64,000 nt of DNA from Acidobacteria bacterium RIFCSPLOWO2_12_FULL_68_19 (GTDB lineage Bacteria > Acidobacteriota > Vicinamibacteria > Vicinamibacterales > UBA2999), in contig MELF01000015.1 in NCBI GenBank assembly GCA_001767525.1, positions 35,650-99,649 of the forward strand. Reading direction: 5' to 3'. A program made the position numbers and the translations under genes. Each line of letters opens with the position of its first letter. The first letter of the stretch is position 1. The notes under the pieces are model-generated. The model saw only the letters and a list, made by a program, of their open reading frames with translations. It searched no databases and was not told the DNA's origin. Of this stretch, positions 42,291-51,040 are shown piece after piece.

Positions 42291-43319
42291 CTACCGGATC
42301 GCGATCGGCCGCACCGGCGAGCCGGTGGCGCCCCTGATCCGCTCGGTCAGATTCAGGTAGAGGAACTCGTACACGCGGTCGCGCGCCAGGTCGCGCAGAT
42401 CCATGTTCTCGAGCATCCCGACACCGCCGAAGAGCAGCTCGTGGTGCACGTTGCCCAGTTCGGGCCTGACCGGCGGCTGGATCGTGACACAGCAGCTGTC
42501 GGCGCCGACCATCGAGGCCTTCTTCGCCACGGCCCACCGCGACACCTCGACGCCGATGCCGGGCGATCCCTGGTTCTCGCCGACGAAGAAGCGCGCGTCG
42601 TTGTACTTCTGCGAGTTGGTCCAGTGCACCGCCCAACCGTAGTTGAAGAGGATGGCGTCGCCCGGCTCGATGCCGTCCTCGCTGATGCCCTGCCTGGCCA
42701 GCGCGCCGCGCACGTCGGCCATCGTCACTTCGTAGCGGCTGTCGAGCACCGGCACGCCCTTGTAGCCGGCGATGTCGATCAGGAGCCCGCGCGTGACGAT
42801 CGGCTTCACCTGCTCGACGCCGAGCGCTTCGAGACCGCCCTGCCCGCGGTTCCGGCCGGTCAGGTCGTCCTGGGTGAAGCCGTTGTAGTAGACGTTCTTC
42901 AGCGTCCCGTCGGCCATCCGCACCACGCGCCCCTGATGGCCGAAGGCGTCGTACTGGGTGCCCATCTGCCCGATGTAGCCCGTGAAGTACTCCTGCTGGG
43001 CGAAGCCGGCGCCCTCCTTCACGGGCGCCGGCGCGAGATGGGTGATCAGGTAGAAGGGTCGATTTCCGTACTGCGGCATGTCGGGCTCGTAGACGTGCCC
43101 CAGCTCGTAGGCCTGGCCGGTCTTCGGAATGCGGAGCGCTCTCAGGATCTTCTCGGGCGTGATGTAGTTGCTGTTGCCGGCCTGGTCCTTCGGACCATGG
43201 GGAGACGGCCACCACGGGCCTTTCTCGCGCGTTTGCGCGAGCAGGCCGCCTCCGGTCGCGAGGGCGGCGGCGAGAGCGGTGAACGCGGCGAGCCGCGCCA
43301 CAGTCGAGGTCGTCGTCAT
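42291..43319 (-). CDS. Exported cyclase-family hydrolase (kynurenine-formamidase-like)
   Basis: This 342-residue protein has a signal peptide and then the start KGPWWPSPHGPKDQAGNSNY. The metal region reads MGTQYDAFGHQG, where the family HxGTHxD has Gln for the His of GTH, a variant that also occurs in other bacterial members. Later residues are GDAILFNYGWAVHWTN and SMVGADSCCVTIQ. The fold is that of metal-dependent cyclases/formamidases acting on amide or lactone bonds. GGAGGAG lies three bases before ATG 43319. The substrate is unknown. Confidence 0.83.
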   Translation of the reverse strand: MTTTSTVARLAAFTALAAALATGGGLLAQTREKGPWWPSPHGPKDQAGNSNYITPEKILRALRIPKTGQAYELGHVYEPDMPQYGNRPFYLITHLAPAPVKEGAGFAQQEYFTGYIGQMGTQYDAFGHQGRVVRMADGTLKNVYYNGFTQDDLTGRNRGQGGLEALGVEQVKPIVTRGLLIDIAGYKGVPVLDSRYEVTMADVRGALARQGISEDGIEPGDAILFNYGWAVHWTNSQKYNDARFFVGENQGSPGIGVEVSRWAVAKKASMVGADSCCVTIQPPVRPELGNVHHELLFGGVGMLENMDLRDLARDRVYEFLYLNLTERIRGATGSPVRPIAIR

Positions 43320-43331
43320 TGGCTCCTCCAG

Positions 43332-44273
43332 TCAGCGCCGAAAATCAGGCCACATCTCGGCGAGGCCGCTCAGCCGCTCGAGGGTGAGCGTGTTGCGCAC
43401 CTGCTCGCCGTTCAGCATCGTCGGCGGAAACACCAGCGTGACCTGCGCCCCGGCCGTGTCGAAATTGCGCATGAACGACCCGCCCACCGCCGCCGGATTG
43501 ACGGCGCCAAGCTGATAGTGGAACAGGGTGCGGCTCTTCGGTTGCACGATGTAGGTGCCGAAATACGACACCGATCCCTGCAGCGCCGCCCGCGCTTCGT
43601 CGATCGTGGGAACGGCGCTCGCAAACCTCTGGCGCCCCGGAGGCGGGAGGTAGAGCACCGCCATGTGGCCGGTCGGCGTGTACACGATCACGCTGGGATC
43701 GCGGGAGGCCGGCCGCACGTTGGCGCCGCGCGCGTTGATCATCCCGGAGCCCGTCCACCGCCAGAACCCGACGAGCGCCTCCTGGTACGCCGGCAGCGCC
43801 TCGAGTTCGGGAATTCGCTGCCACGTCGTCCGGACGGCCGGCCGCTGGTCGGGCCCATTCTCGACCAGGACGAGCTCCGTGTCCCTTCGCTGGAACGTGC
43901 GAAGCACGCGCCGGTCCTTGCGGCCGGGATTCAGATCGCCCGCGATCAGGTACGTGGCCGTCGCACCGCTCGCCTCGACGGTGTACCTTCCCCATGAGGC
44001 CTCATAGGTCTGCAACTGCTCGGCGGGATTGAGCGAAGCGGGCCGGCCCGCCTGCGTCACGACCTCGATGGCGTGGCCCGTCGCATCATGGATGAGGATG
44101 CCGACCGGGTTGTCGACGGGCGCGAGCGGCTGGGCCGGAGCGGCACGCTGGAGCGATACGAGCCTCCACGTCCCGACCAGCGGGTGCGTGCCGGCTGTGC
44201 CCGCCTGGCCGGTGACGGTGACACCCGATCCGACTGCGCCGAGCAGCGCGATGCCGAGCGAGATGAGCCGCAC
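43332..44273 (-). CDS. Exported protein with two lipocalin-like domains
   Basis: This 313-residue protein has a signal peptide (1-22) and two tandem lipocalin-like repeats. The first is HPLVGTWRLVSLQ with GILIHDATGHAIEVVTQ. The second begins near 165 with LVGFWRWTGSGM and VIVYTPTGHMAVLYLPP. This matches the pattern of the lipocalin-like domain family found in many exported bacterial proteins. It starts with GTG at 44273 behind AGGAGG. It is the gene just downstream of a DUF6152-like/unknown pair and probably belongs to the same transcription unit as 44282. Confidence 0.78.
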   Translation of the reverse strand: MRLISLGIALLGAVGSGVTVTGQAGTAGTHPLVGTWRLVSLQRAAPAQPLAPVDNPVGILIHDATGHAIEVVTQAGRPASLNPAEQLQTYEASWGRYTVEASGATATYLIAGDLNPGRKDRRVLRTFQRRDTELVLVENGPDQRPAVRTTWQRIPELEALPAYQEALVGFWRWTGSGMINARGANVRPASRDPSVIVYTPTGHMAVLYLPPPGRQRFASAVPTIDEARAALQGSVSYFGTYIVQPKSRTLFHYQLGAVNPAAVGGSFMRNFDTAGAQVTLVFPPTMLNGEQVRNTLTLERLSGLAEMWPDFRR

Positions 44274-44281
44274 CGGTCCTC

Positions 44282-44830
44282 CTATCGACTGCGGTCGAAG
44301 ACGGCTGTCTCCGTCTCGGAGAGCCCGTCGGACGATTGGGTCTTCTGAATCGTGAGGATATCGCCCGTCCGGGTCCAGATCTCCTTGCTGTCGGTCGTGA
44401 AGTCGCCGAACGGCGTCGATACGACGCGGCGCGCCGTGATGAGGAAGCGGTCACCGTCCCATGCCGCACGCGCCTTCTCGGTGACGCCGGGAATCGGAAC
44501 GGCGACTTCGCTGCCGTCGAGCGTGTAGGTCGCCTTGACCGCATCGGTGCGCGGATACCGGATCTCCACATGGACCGCGCCGGCCTGCTGGGTGACGACC
44601 AGTTCGCTCGGAAAGCTCACCTTCGCATTGTTCCCCGTCGCTCCGGCGCTGCTCTTCGCCTGATTGAGCTTCCAACTGCCCGACAGATCGGGCCGGTCCT
44701 GCCCGAGCAGGCCCGCCGACGCCGCCAAGAGCGCGGCGGCGACGCACCATCGCACCGTCGCACCGTCGCACCACCTGACGCACCGTCGCACCATCGCACC
44801 CTCGGACGCACCGTCGCACCGTCGCATCAT
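44282..44830 (-). CDS. Exported protein whose N-terminus is built from a phrase repeat
   Basis: This 182-residue frame has its ATG overlapping the stop of the DUF6152-like gene (ATGA). The first 30 residues (MMRRCDGASEGAMVRRCVRW, CDGATVRWCV) are a translation of the GCACCGTC repeat. A signal segment AAALLAASAGLLGQ follows, then DLSGSWKLNQAKSSAGATG, VVTQQAGAVHVEIRYPRTDA and FGDFTTDSKEIWTR. The mature part resembles the small DLSGSWxL secreted beta proteins. The true start could be later (44797) but lacks a ribosome site. The Cys-rich n-region is probably cut off. Confidence 0.7.
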   Translation of the reverse strand: MMRRCDGASEGAMVRRCVRWCDGATVRWCVAAALLAASAGLLGQDRPDLSGSWKLNQAKSSAGATGNNAKVSFPSELVVTQQAGAVHVEIRYPRTDAVKATYTLDGSEVAVPIPGVTEKARAAWDGDRFLITARRVVSTPFGDFTTDSKEIWTRTGDILTIQKTQSSDGLSETETAVFDRSR

Positions 44831-44848
44831 CGCACCGTCGCACCGTCC
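44745..44848. repeat. GCACCGTC tandem phrase repeat, coding on the minus strand
   Basis: About ten degenerate units of CGCACCGT/CGCACCAT occur between 44745 and 44848, with interruptions. On the minus strand they read in frame as VRRCDGA-type codons. The array covers the end of the gene at 44827, their ATGA overlap and the first 30 codons of the gene at 44282. Confidence 0.75.
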
Positions 44849-45240
44849 TCCCCAGCCGCAGAGGAGCCGGCAAACAGCTCCTTCCCGGTGGCGACGAGCG
44901 TCACCGTCGTCGCATTCGCGGTGGTCGTGCCGTCGCGGGCCAGATATCCGCGCACGACGACTTCAGCGCCGACCGGCAGGTCCTCGCGCCGCCATCCGCG
45001 CCGGTACAGTGCGGCGGGGGCCCCGGTCTCGAGCTCCCACGTGAGGGTCTTGCCGTCGGCCGTCCTGACGTCGATGTACAGGTGCCCGTGCGGGTTGGAC
45101 CACAGCATCCGGGTGATCGTGCCCCGCAGCGTAATCGGCTTGTTCGCGTCGTACTGGGCCGCGAACGAGTGGTGCGCCTCGACCGAGGCGGAGACGCCGC
45201 ATACGAGTGCGGCAATGATGGCGACGAACGGCTTGTGCAT
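44827..45240 (-). CDS. Exported DUF6152-like protein (copy 4)
   Basis: This 137-residue protein has a signal peptide (MHKPFVAIIAALVCGVSASV), mature start HHSFAAQYDANKPITLRG, then MLWSNPHGHLYIDVRTADGK, GAPAALYRRGW and GAEVVVRGYLARDGTTTANA. The last residues (DGATVR) come from the GCACCGTC phrase repeat. The stop overlaps the start of the gene at 44282 (ATGA). It is preceded by the two unknown secreted genes at 45284 and 46163, making a four- to six-gene group of exported proteins. The function is unknown. Confidence 0.82.
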   Translation of the reverse strand: MHKPFVAIIAALVCGVSASVEAHHSFAAQYDANKPITLRGTITRMLWSNPHGHLYIDVRTADGKTLTWELETGAPAALYRRGWRREDLPVGAEVVVRGYLARDGTTTANATTVTLVATGKELFAGSSAAGEDGATVR

Positions 45241-45283
45241 GGCGAACCTCTCATGACCATCCGCGCGGTCTATTGCCGACCGC

Positions 45284-46159
45284 CTACTCCTTGCGAGCCG
45301 CGTCGTGCAGGTTCTTCAAGTGCTTCAGATCCACGTTCCCCTCGTGGCACGAGTCTCCGAAATCGAAGTCGACCTCCTCGGGCGACGTCCCGAGCTTGAC
45401 GTGCGGCGCCGGAAAGCGCATCGTCCACGGACGGGTGAAGACCTTCGGATCGGTCACGGTCGCTTCCCACCACATCGTGCTCGCGTTGATCATCCGGAAG
45501 CGCTCGACGACGTGCGCGGCGTCGCTCATGATGTCGCCGCCCAGGTTGACCCAGCTCTTCCCGTTGAGATTCGTCGTCTCGACGACGAACGTGTCGCCGT
45601 CCCAGCGGCCGCGGGAATCGCCCATCCACAGCCGAATCGAATCGGGCAGCGGCGGCCGCCCGTCGAACCGGATGATGCGCGTCGCCGGATGCGTGCTGTG
45701 AAAGATCGCGATCTTGTCGCGCGACTGCGCGATGAAGAAGTTGTAGACCATCATCCGCGGCATGCCGGGCAGGATGCACTTGGCGACGTTCTCCTCGTAC
45801 GCCGACTCGGCGCGCCGCCGGCGCTCGCGCTCCGCCAGGGCCCACGGCTGGTACGGGAGGACGCCGTCGGGAGGATCGACGATGAGCGTCGGCCCTTCGC
45901 CCGCGATGCCGAAGCCGCCGAGGTGCTCTTCCCAGCTGTAGGTGGCGGCGCCGCCGGAGAGTCGCCAGCTCCCGCTCAGGTCCGGCCTGCCGTCGCGCGT
46001 CCGCGGAATCGGCGTGCGCGCCTCGGCCAGCGTGCGCGCCGCGGCGGCTTCCGCCGCCAGCGTGCGCCCCGCGGTGAACTGCGCTTCCTGCCGCGCGGCC
46101 GCGGGGGTGAACCACAGCACCAACAGTGCCACCGTGACCGGTCGAACGCTGCGCGTCAC
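45284..46159 (-). CDS. Exported WMDGRP-superfamily protein (subtype with GDSCHEGN)
   Basis: This 291-residue secreted protein starts with GTG 46159 behind AAGGAG. After the signal peptide come RTRDGRPDLSGSW, DPPDGVLPYQPWALAERERR, ENVAKCILPGMPRMMVYNFF, IRLWMGDSRGRWDGDTFVVE, LGGDIMSDAAHVVERFRMIN and DPKVFTRPWTMRFP. The C-terminus FGDSCHEGNVDLKHLKN is unusual among its relatives. It shares R-W-D-G-D-T-F-V-V-E with the other copies. It is four bases downstream of the 46163 gene, a sister. The function is unknown. Confidence 0.8.
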   Translation of the reverse strand: MTRSVRPVTVALLVLWFTPAAARQEAQFTAGRTLAAEAAAARTLAEARTPIPRTRDGRPDLSGSWRLSGGAATYSWEEHLGGFGIAGEGPTLIVDPPDGVLPYQPWALAERERRRRAESAYEENVAKCILPGMPRMMVYNFFIAQSRDKIAIFHSTHPATRIIRFDGRPPLPDSIRLWMGDSRGRWDGDTFVVETTNLNGKSWVNLGGDIMSDAAHVVERFRMINASTMWWEATVTDPKVFTRPWTMRFPAPHVKLGTSPEEVDFDFGDSCHEGNVDLKHLKNLHDAARKE

Positions 46160-46162
46160 AGG

Positions 46163-47014
46163 CTACTCCTTCGGAACCTGGATCGGCGTGTCCCAGTCGC
46201 GTTCCCAGGTGAGCGGGACGCCCGCCTCGTCCAGCAGCGCGTGACATTCGTATTCGAGCAGGCGCGCGTCGCGCTGCCGCGCGATGGGCACGCGGATCGT
46301 CCACGGCCGCTCGAAGACGTTCGGGTCGGTGAGGGTGACCTCGTAGTCGAGCGTGTCCGGGCCGACTGCCGTGTAGCGCTCCTCCACCTGCGCCGCCTGG
46401 CTGTAGAAGTTGCCGGCCATGTCGAGCCACGTCCAGTCGCTGAGGTTGGTCACCCTCACCACGAGCGTGTTCCCCTCGAAGCGGCCGCGCGACAGGCCGC
46501 CCCAGAACGGAATGCCCTGCGGCACCGGACGACCGGTGAGCGGCACCATGCGCCGGATGTGCATCCACTCGTAGACGAATGCGACGAACTCCTTCGACTG
46601 GACGATCTCGAACGGCCAGCCGAGATAGGTGATTCGCGGGACGCCAGGGATGTAGCACTTGGCGAGCGGATCGGGATTCCGCAGCGGATCGTACGGGAAC
46701 GTAGTTCGGCTCCTGGCGAAGTTCTCTTTCTTGCGGGCGAGCGCCCACGGCTTGTACGGGATGAGGCCGCCGGGCGGATCGACGACCACTCCCGTGCCCG
46801 CCGGCACGCCCCAGGACGCGCCGTGCGGCTCGAGATCGTACGGGGCGAGGCTCCATACGCGCCAGACCCCCTGCAGGTCGGGGTGGCCGTCGGCGGTGCG
46901 CGGCGGGGCATACGACGAGCCAGACCTCGTCTGACCGGCGACAGGGGCGGTCGCGAGCGCCATGACGAGCATGGCGCCCGCGGCGGCGCCGCACGCGGCG
47001 ATTCGGCCGGCCAT
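46163..47014 (-). CDS. Exported WMDGRP-superfamily protein (sister of 45284)
   Basis: This 283-residue secreted protein has a signal region (about 1-28), then PPRTADGHPDLQGVWRVW, DPPGGLIPYKPWALARKKEN, AKCYIPGVPRITYLGWPFEI, LSRGRFEGNTLVVRVTNLSD and WTWLDMAGNFYSQAAQVEER. The same order of blocks is found in the 45284 product, indicating duplication. The C-terminus is ECHALLDEAGVPLTWERDW. The start is ATG 47014; upstream codons lack support. It lies downstream of a large TonB receptor gene and could be part of its unit. Confidence 0.8.
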   Translation of the reverse strand: MAGRIAACGAAAGAMLVMALATAPVAGQTRSGSSYAPPRTADGHPDLQGVWRVWSLAPYDLEPHGASWGVPAGTGVVVDPPGGLIPYKPWALARKKENFARSRTTFPYDPLRNPDPLAKCYIPGVPRITYLGWPFEIVQSKEFVAFVYEWMHIRRMVPLTGRPVPQGIPFWGGLSRGRFEGNTLVVRVTNLSDWTWLDMAGNFYSQAAQVEERYTAVGPDTLDYEVTLTDPNVFERPWTIRVPIARQRDARLLEYECHALLDEAGVPLTWERDWDTPIQVPKE

Positions 47015-47066
47015 CGCTACCACCCGCCGACGACGGACTCCCAGCACCCGACTGCCACCTGAGCGC

Positions 47067-50000
47067 TCAGAAGGAGTACTTCAACGCGAACTGCATGATG
47101 CGCGGATCGCCCGCCACCAGGTAGCGGCCGAAGTTCGGGTTGGCCAGATTCAGGACGGGCGCCTGGTTGTTGTTCGGATTGCCGTCGACCGGTCCGGGCC
47201 TGAACCAGTTGAACGCGTTGAACGCCTCGATGCGCGCCTCCACCCGGTGCGTCTCGGCAAACCGGAACGAGCGCACGAGCGCCAGATCGACCACGCGCGT
47301 ACCCATGCCCTCGTAGCCGTTCCGCTCCGAGGTCCCGTAGGTGCCGAGCGCCGGCTGCGCAAACGCCTGCGGGTTGAACCAGGTGTCCCTCGTCTTCGCG
47401 CCGTAGGGATTGTCGGCGACCTGGGTGGCACGCTGGTACTGCATGCCGCTCAGCGCGCGATCGCTGCCGGCCATGATGCTCATGGCGAGGCCGGAGTAGG
47501 CCCGGAAGATGCCCGACAGCCGCCAGCCCGACGCGATCATGCGCGTCGCGGTATTGGTGAACTGCGGCGTCTCGATGCTCGCCGTCAGGTTGAGCATGTG
47601 CGTCGGCGAGTCGCTGCAGCGTCCCTCGTCGGACTCGAAGATCTCGTCGGCATTCGCCGGAGGGTCGACGAGCGACACCGGACGCATGTAGCCGGTGCCG
47701 ACGTTGAGCGGCGTGCCACCCTGATTGATCAGGCCGCGGCAGGTCGACCAGGTGTAGTTGGCGTTGGCGCTGACGCCGCTCGCCGAGCGGCGCTGAGCCG
47801 AGAGGAGCAGGCCGTGGTACCGCTGCCACCCTTTGTCGGTAATCCAGTCGAGGTACCCGATGTACCGGCCGATGGCCGGATTCGCCTGCGTCAGCTCGCG
47901 GCGCACGTCGGTCGGCGCCGCCGAGCAGTTCGGGTACGTCGTCGTTCCGGTCGGCGAGGCCGGATTGCGCAGCGTGCAGGGGCTCGTCGGCGAGGCGAGG
48001 CCCGCCGGAAGGACGCCCGGGTTGCCCGTGACCTCACCCCACACGTTCATCAAGTAATTGCCGAGATAGCTGGCCGACACGCCAAGGTTGTCCCCGATCT
48101 GCCGCTGGACGCCGACGTTCCAGCTATGCACGCGCGTCGTCTCGAGATCGTACGGCACGGAGATGAGGAGCGCGTACGCTGGGAACTCGGACACCGATCC
48201 CGGCGTGAACGGGAAGGGATTGACGCGGCCGGCCGCGCGCCACGGGTCGTCGAGCGAATACGGGCCGGGGTTGATCAGACGCTGCTCCAGGCCGAACGGC
48301 GGCGCATTGGCCGCATCGAAGTAGAACTCGCCGGCGATAAAGTTGCTGTTCATGCCGTACCCGGCACGTACCGAGGTACGCCCGTCGCCGAACGGATCCC
48401 AGGCGAGACCGACGCGCGGCTGGACGTTCGCCCACTCCGGGTACATGCCGGCCTTGCTCGGGAAGCCCGGATCGCCGGGATACGCCAGGCCGGGCGGCGC
48501 CTGGGGATACACGGTACTGCGCACCCCAGATCGGAGCCGGTTGATGTCGAAGTTGTAGGTCTGGCCTTTCTGGTGCTGCTGCGGGAACCAGGGCTCCCAC
48601 CGCACCCCGTAGTTGAGCGTGGCGTTGGACGACAGCTTCCACGTGTCCTGGCCGTAGAGGCCGAAATACTTCTGCTTGATGTCGACCGAGAACGGCGGCG
48701 CCTGGCGGAACTCGAACACCCGGCCGAGCAGGAAGTCAGCCAGCGGCAGCCCCGTCTGGTTGCCGTTGAAGTTGAAGGTGCCGGTCGATCGGATGTTCAT
48801 GTGGGTCTTCCAGTCGTTCAACCCCACGGACACCCCAAGACCCCACTGATGATTGCCGCGCACCAGGGTGAGGTCGTCGGAGAAGCCGTACGTGTTGGGC
48901 CGGTACCAGGAGTCGGTCTCGGTGCCGAAGTTGAGGCCGAAGGCGCCAGTGATGCTGATCACCGTGTACTTCGGCACAGAGGTGTAGATGTTGATGCCCG
49001 CCTCCCGCGGCTCGAACATGTCCGCGTTGGTCCGGTGGACGTTGGTCCGGTTGGCCGCGAAACGGACGTTGTTGACGGCGGTGCTGGACAACACCTGCGT
49101 GTAGCCGACCGCCAGCGACTGCGAGCTGTTGTCGCGTCCGCCGGCGCCCGGGTTCCCGGCCACCAGGATGTTGTCCGGGGTGTTGCTGAGCGCCGGCTCC
49201 CAGGACGTCGTCGTCCGCATGTAGCGCCCGAAGAGCGACTGGTTCTGGCTCATCTGCCAGTCGATGCGACCGATGCCCTGGACGTCGTGCGGCCTGGTCT
49301 GGCGCGAATAGGTGATGCGACCGCACGGGTCGGTGGTCGTCGGCAGCCGGCGGGAGATATTGACCGCCGCCGGACTGAGGAGCGCGGGATTGATCTGGTT
49401 GTTCGCGAACCCCAGCGCCGCGGGAAGCGTAAGGTTCCCCTGCGCCCGGCACGCCGCCGACGCGACTTGCGTGAAATCGCCCTGCAACATCGCCGCGGTC
49501 GGAATGAGCGTGAAGATGTCAGCCGGCGTGTGCGTCGCGCGGGTGTCCTGAATGGCGCCGAAGAAGAAGATCCGATCCGTCGCGATCGGGCCGCCGAGCG
49601 TGCCGCCGTATTGGTTGCGCACCAGGCCGTCGCTCTGCCGCTCGCCCGTGCGTGCATTGATCCGCGCAAACGGGCTCGTCGCGTTGAACCGGTGGTGACG
49701 CGCGAACTCGAACAGGTCGCCGTGCAGCAGGTTCGTGCCCGATTTGGTCACCACGTTGACCGTGCCGCTCCCCTGCCGCCCGTTCTGGGCGTTCTGCGAG
49801 CTCGTCTCCACGCTGAACTCCTGCAGCGCGTCGGGAAACGGCAGCGGCAGGTTGAGGCCGTCGAGCACGTTGTTGTGCATCGCCCCGTCGAGCAGGTACG
49901 ACACCGCGAACGGCTGGCCGCCGGTAATCGCGATCCCGCGGCTCGTCGTCATGCTGCGACTCGTCGTCTGGATGCCGGCCTCGGTGGCCGCCCCGGCCAG

Positions 50001-50474
50001 CGTGATGAGCTGCACCGGGTTCCGCCCTTCGAGCGGCAGCGCTTCCACCTGCTCGTTGTCGACGACCGACCCGATGGCGGGATTGCGCGTCTCGACGAGC
50101 GGCGCCGCGGCTTCGACCGACACCGTTTCCTGGAGGCTGCCGAGCTGCAGCGTCACCGAAATCACCGGGTTGCTGTTCACCTGCAGCACGATGCCGGTCT
50201 GCGCGTAGGCGCGGAACCCGGAGAGCGACACCTCGAGCCTGTACGGGCCGAGCGGCAGGTTCAAGAGGGCGTACGAGCCGGTATCACTGGTGACCGCCTC
50301 GCGGCGGAACCCGGTCTCAGTCTGGATGGCGATCACGGTGGCGCCCGGCAGGACGCCGCCGCTCGAATCGGTCACGGAGCCGTTGATCTGCGCCGTCGCC
50401 TGGGCCCACGCCGGGGCGGCGCCCAGGAGCACGACGACCAGAACGCCGACGAACGCGCGTAACACGCAAAGCAT
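47067..50474 (-). CDS. Large TonB-dependent receptor, Oar-like
   Basis: This 1135-residue outer-membrane protein has a signal peptide (MLCVLRAFVGVLVVVLLGAA), a carboxypeptidase-regulatory domain (INGSVTDSSGGVLPGATVIA, about 30-49), a plug (VEALPLEGRNPVQLITLAGA) and a long beta barrel ending DPRIMQFALKYSF, with terminal Phe. Oar-like proteins of this size are common in Acidobacteriota and import or display unknown ligands. ATG 50474 is preferred because AGGAGG lies six bases before it; ATG 50489 has none. A strong sigma70-type promoter is seen upstream. The gene is followed by the exported unknown genes 46163 and 45284. Confidence 0.92.
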   Translation of the reverse strand: MLCVLRAFVGVLVVVLLGAAPAWAQATAQINGSVTDSSGGVLPGATVIAIQTETGFRREAVTSDTGSYALLNLPLGPYRLEVSLSGFRAYAQTGIVLQVNSNPVISVTLQLGSLQETVSVEAAAPLVETRNPAIGSVVDNEQVEALPLEGRNPVQLITLAGAATEAGIQTTSRSMTTSRGIAITGGQPFAVSYLLDGAMHNNVLDGLNLPLPFPDALQEFSVETSSQNAQNGRQGSGTVNVVTKSGTNLLHGDLFEFARHHRFNATSPFARINARTGERQSDGLVRNQYGGTLGGPIATDRIFFFGAIQDTRATHTPADIFTLIPTAAMLQGDFTQVASAACRAQGNLTLPAALGFANNQINPALLSPAAVNISRRLPTTTDPCGRITYSRQTRPHDVQGIGRIDWQMSQNQSLFGRYMRTTTSWEPALSNTPDNILVAGNPGAGGRDNSSQSLAVGYTQVLSSTAVNNVRFAANRTNVHRTNADMFEPREAGINIYTSVPKYTVISITGAFGLNFGTETDSWYRPNTYGFSDDLTLVRGNHQWGLGVSVGLNDWKTHMNIRSTGTFNFNGNQTGLPLADFLLGRVFEFRQAPPFSVDIKQKYFGLYGQDTWKLSSNATLNYGVRWEPWFPQQHQKGQTYNFDINRLRSGVRSTVYPQAPPGLAYPGDPGFPSKAGMYPEWANVQPRVGLAWDPFGDGRTSVRAGYGMNSNFIAGEFYFDAANAPPFGLEQRLINPGPYSLDDPWRAAGRVNPFPFTPGSVSEFPAYALLISVPYDLETTRVHSWNVGVQRQIGDNLGVSASYLGNYLMNVWGEVTGNPGVLPAGLASPTSPCTLRNPASPTGTTTYPNCSAAPTDVRRELTQANPAIGRYIGYLDWITDKGWQRYHGLLLSAQRRSASGVSANANYTWSTCRGLINQGGTPLNVGTGYMRPVSLVDPPANADEIFESDEGRCSDSPTHMLNLTASIETPQFTNTATRMIASGWRLSGIFRAYSGLAMSIMAGSDRALSGMQYQRATQVADNPYGAKTRDTWFNPQAFAQPALGTYGTSERNGYEGMGTRVVDLALVRSFRFAETHRVEARIEAFNAFNWFRPGPVDGNPNNNQAPVLNLANPNFGRYLVAGDPRIMQFALKYSF

Positions 50475-50568
50475 TCCAAGCCTCCTCATGAATCACGAGC
50501 GAGCCCCGAAGTAGTGCGTGCCGAATGGATGGGTCGCAGATAAAGAACGGCGCGATGAATGCGCGTGA

Positions 50569-50596
50569 GTTATAGCCGCCGGAGAGGCGTTGTCAA
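50569..50596 (-). promoter_or_regulatory. Strong sigma70-type promoter for the Oar-like receptor
   Basis: On the minus strand TTGACA (50596-50591) and TATAAC (50574-50569) are 16 bases apart, the best promoter match noticed in the window. Transcription would begin near 50561, about 85 bases before ATG 50474. This leader could hold regulation, but no riboswitch is recognised. Confidence 0.7.
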
Positions 50597-50622
50597 TCAC
50601 GCATGAACCGCCAGAACGGGAA

Positions 50623-51027
50623 TCAGTTGAACTTTTCGTTCGGCAGCAGGCCCCAGCTCCAGCCGTCGCTCGGACGCTGGAACGTGAGCATCCGGATGCG
50701 GCGGTCGGAGGCGTTTCGGCCGGGGTTGCCGGTGATGATGACGTGATCGCCCGGCTTGATCGTGTCTCGGCTCACCTTGACCTTGCCCTCCGCCAGCTGG
50801 GCGGGCGCTCCCCACTCGACGACGTAGCGCTGCTGGGTTCCGTCCGGCTCCTTCACCATCACGTGCACGAAGGAATGTGGATTGCGCAGCAGGAACTGCA
50901 CGATTTCCCCCTCGATCGTGATCGACTGGTTCTCGACGTACGTGGCGGCGAACGAGTGGTGGGCTCCTACCGGCGCCGCGCCGGCGAAGAGCGCAACCGC
51001 GACCGCCGCACCAAGATACCGGGTCAT
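50623..51027 (-). CDS. Exported DUF6152-like protein (copy 5)
   Basis: This 134-residue protein has a signal peptide (MTRYLGAAVAVALFAGAAPV) and mature start HHSFAATYVENQSITIEG, followed by FLLRNPHSFVHVMVKEPDG, YVVEWGAPAQLAEGKVKVSR and GDHVIITGNPGRNASDRRIR. A GGAGG-rich site lies just before ATG 51027. The RNPHSFVHV block replaces WTNPH of the others but keeps Asn-Pro-His. The PEBP gene ends 13 bases upstream, so the two form an operon. The function is unknown. Confidence 0.82.
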   Translation of the reverse strand: MTRYLGAAVAVALFAGAAPVGAHHSFAATYVENQSITIEGEIVQFLLRNPHSFVHVMVKEPDGTQQRYVVEWGAPAQLAEGKVKVSRDTIKPGDHVIITGNPGRNASDRRIRMLTFQRPSDGWSWGLLPNEKFN

Positions 51028-51040
51028 CTCCCCCCTCCGA

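Noticed and set aside
44745..44848. GCACCGTC repeats as a variable-number minisatellite or iteron origin
   Set aside because: Units are irregular, lie across coding sequence, and no replication gene is near.
46962..50462. A 1166-codon plus-strand open frame opposite the large TonB receptor, and similar long antisense frames elsewhere
   Set aside because: Its Arg/Val/His-rich translation has no domains; such frames are expected opposite GC-rich genes with G or C in third positions.
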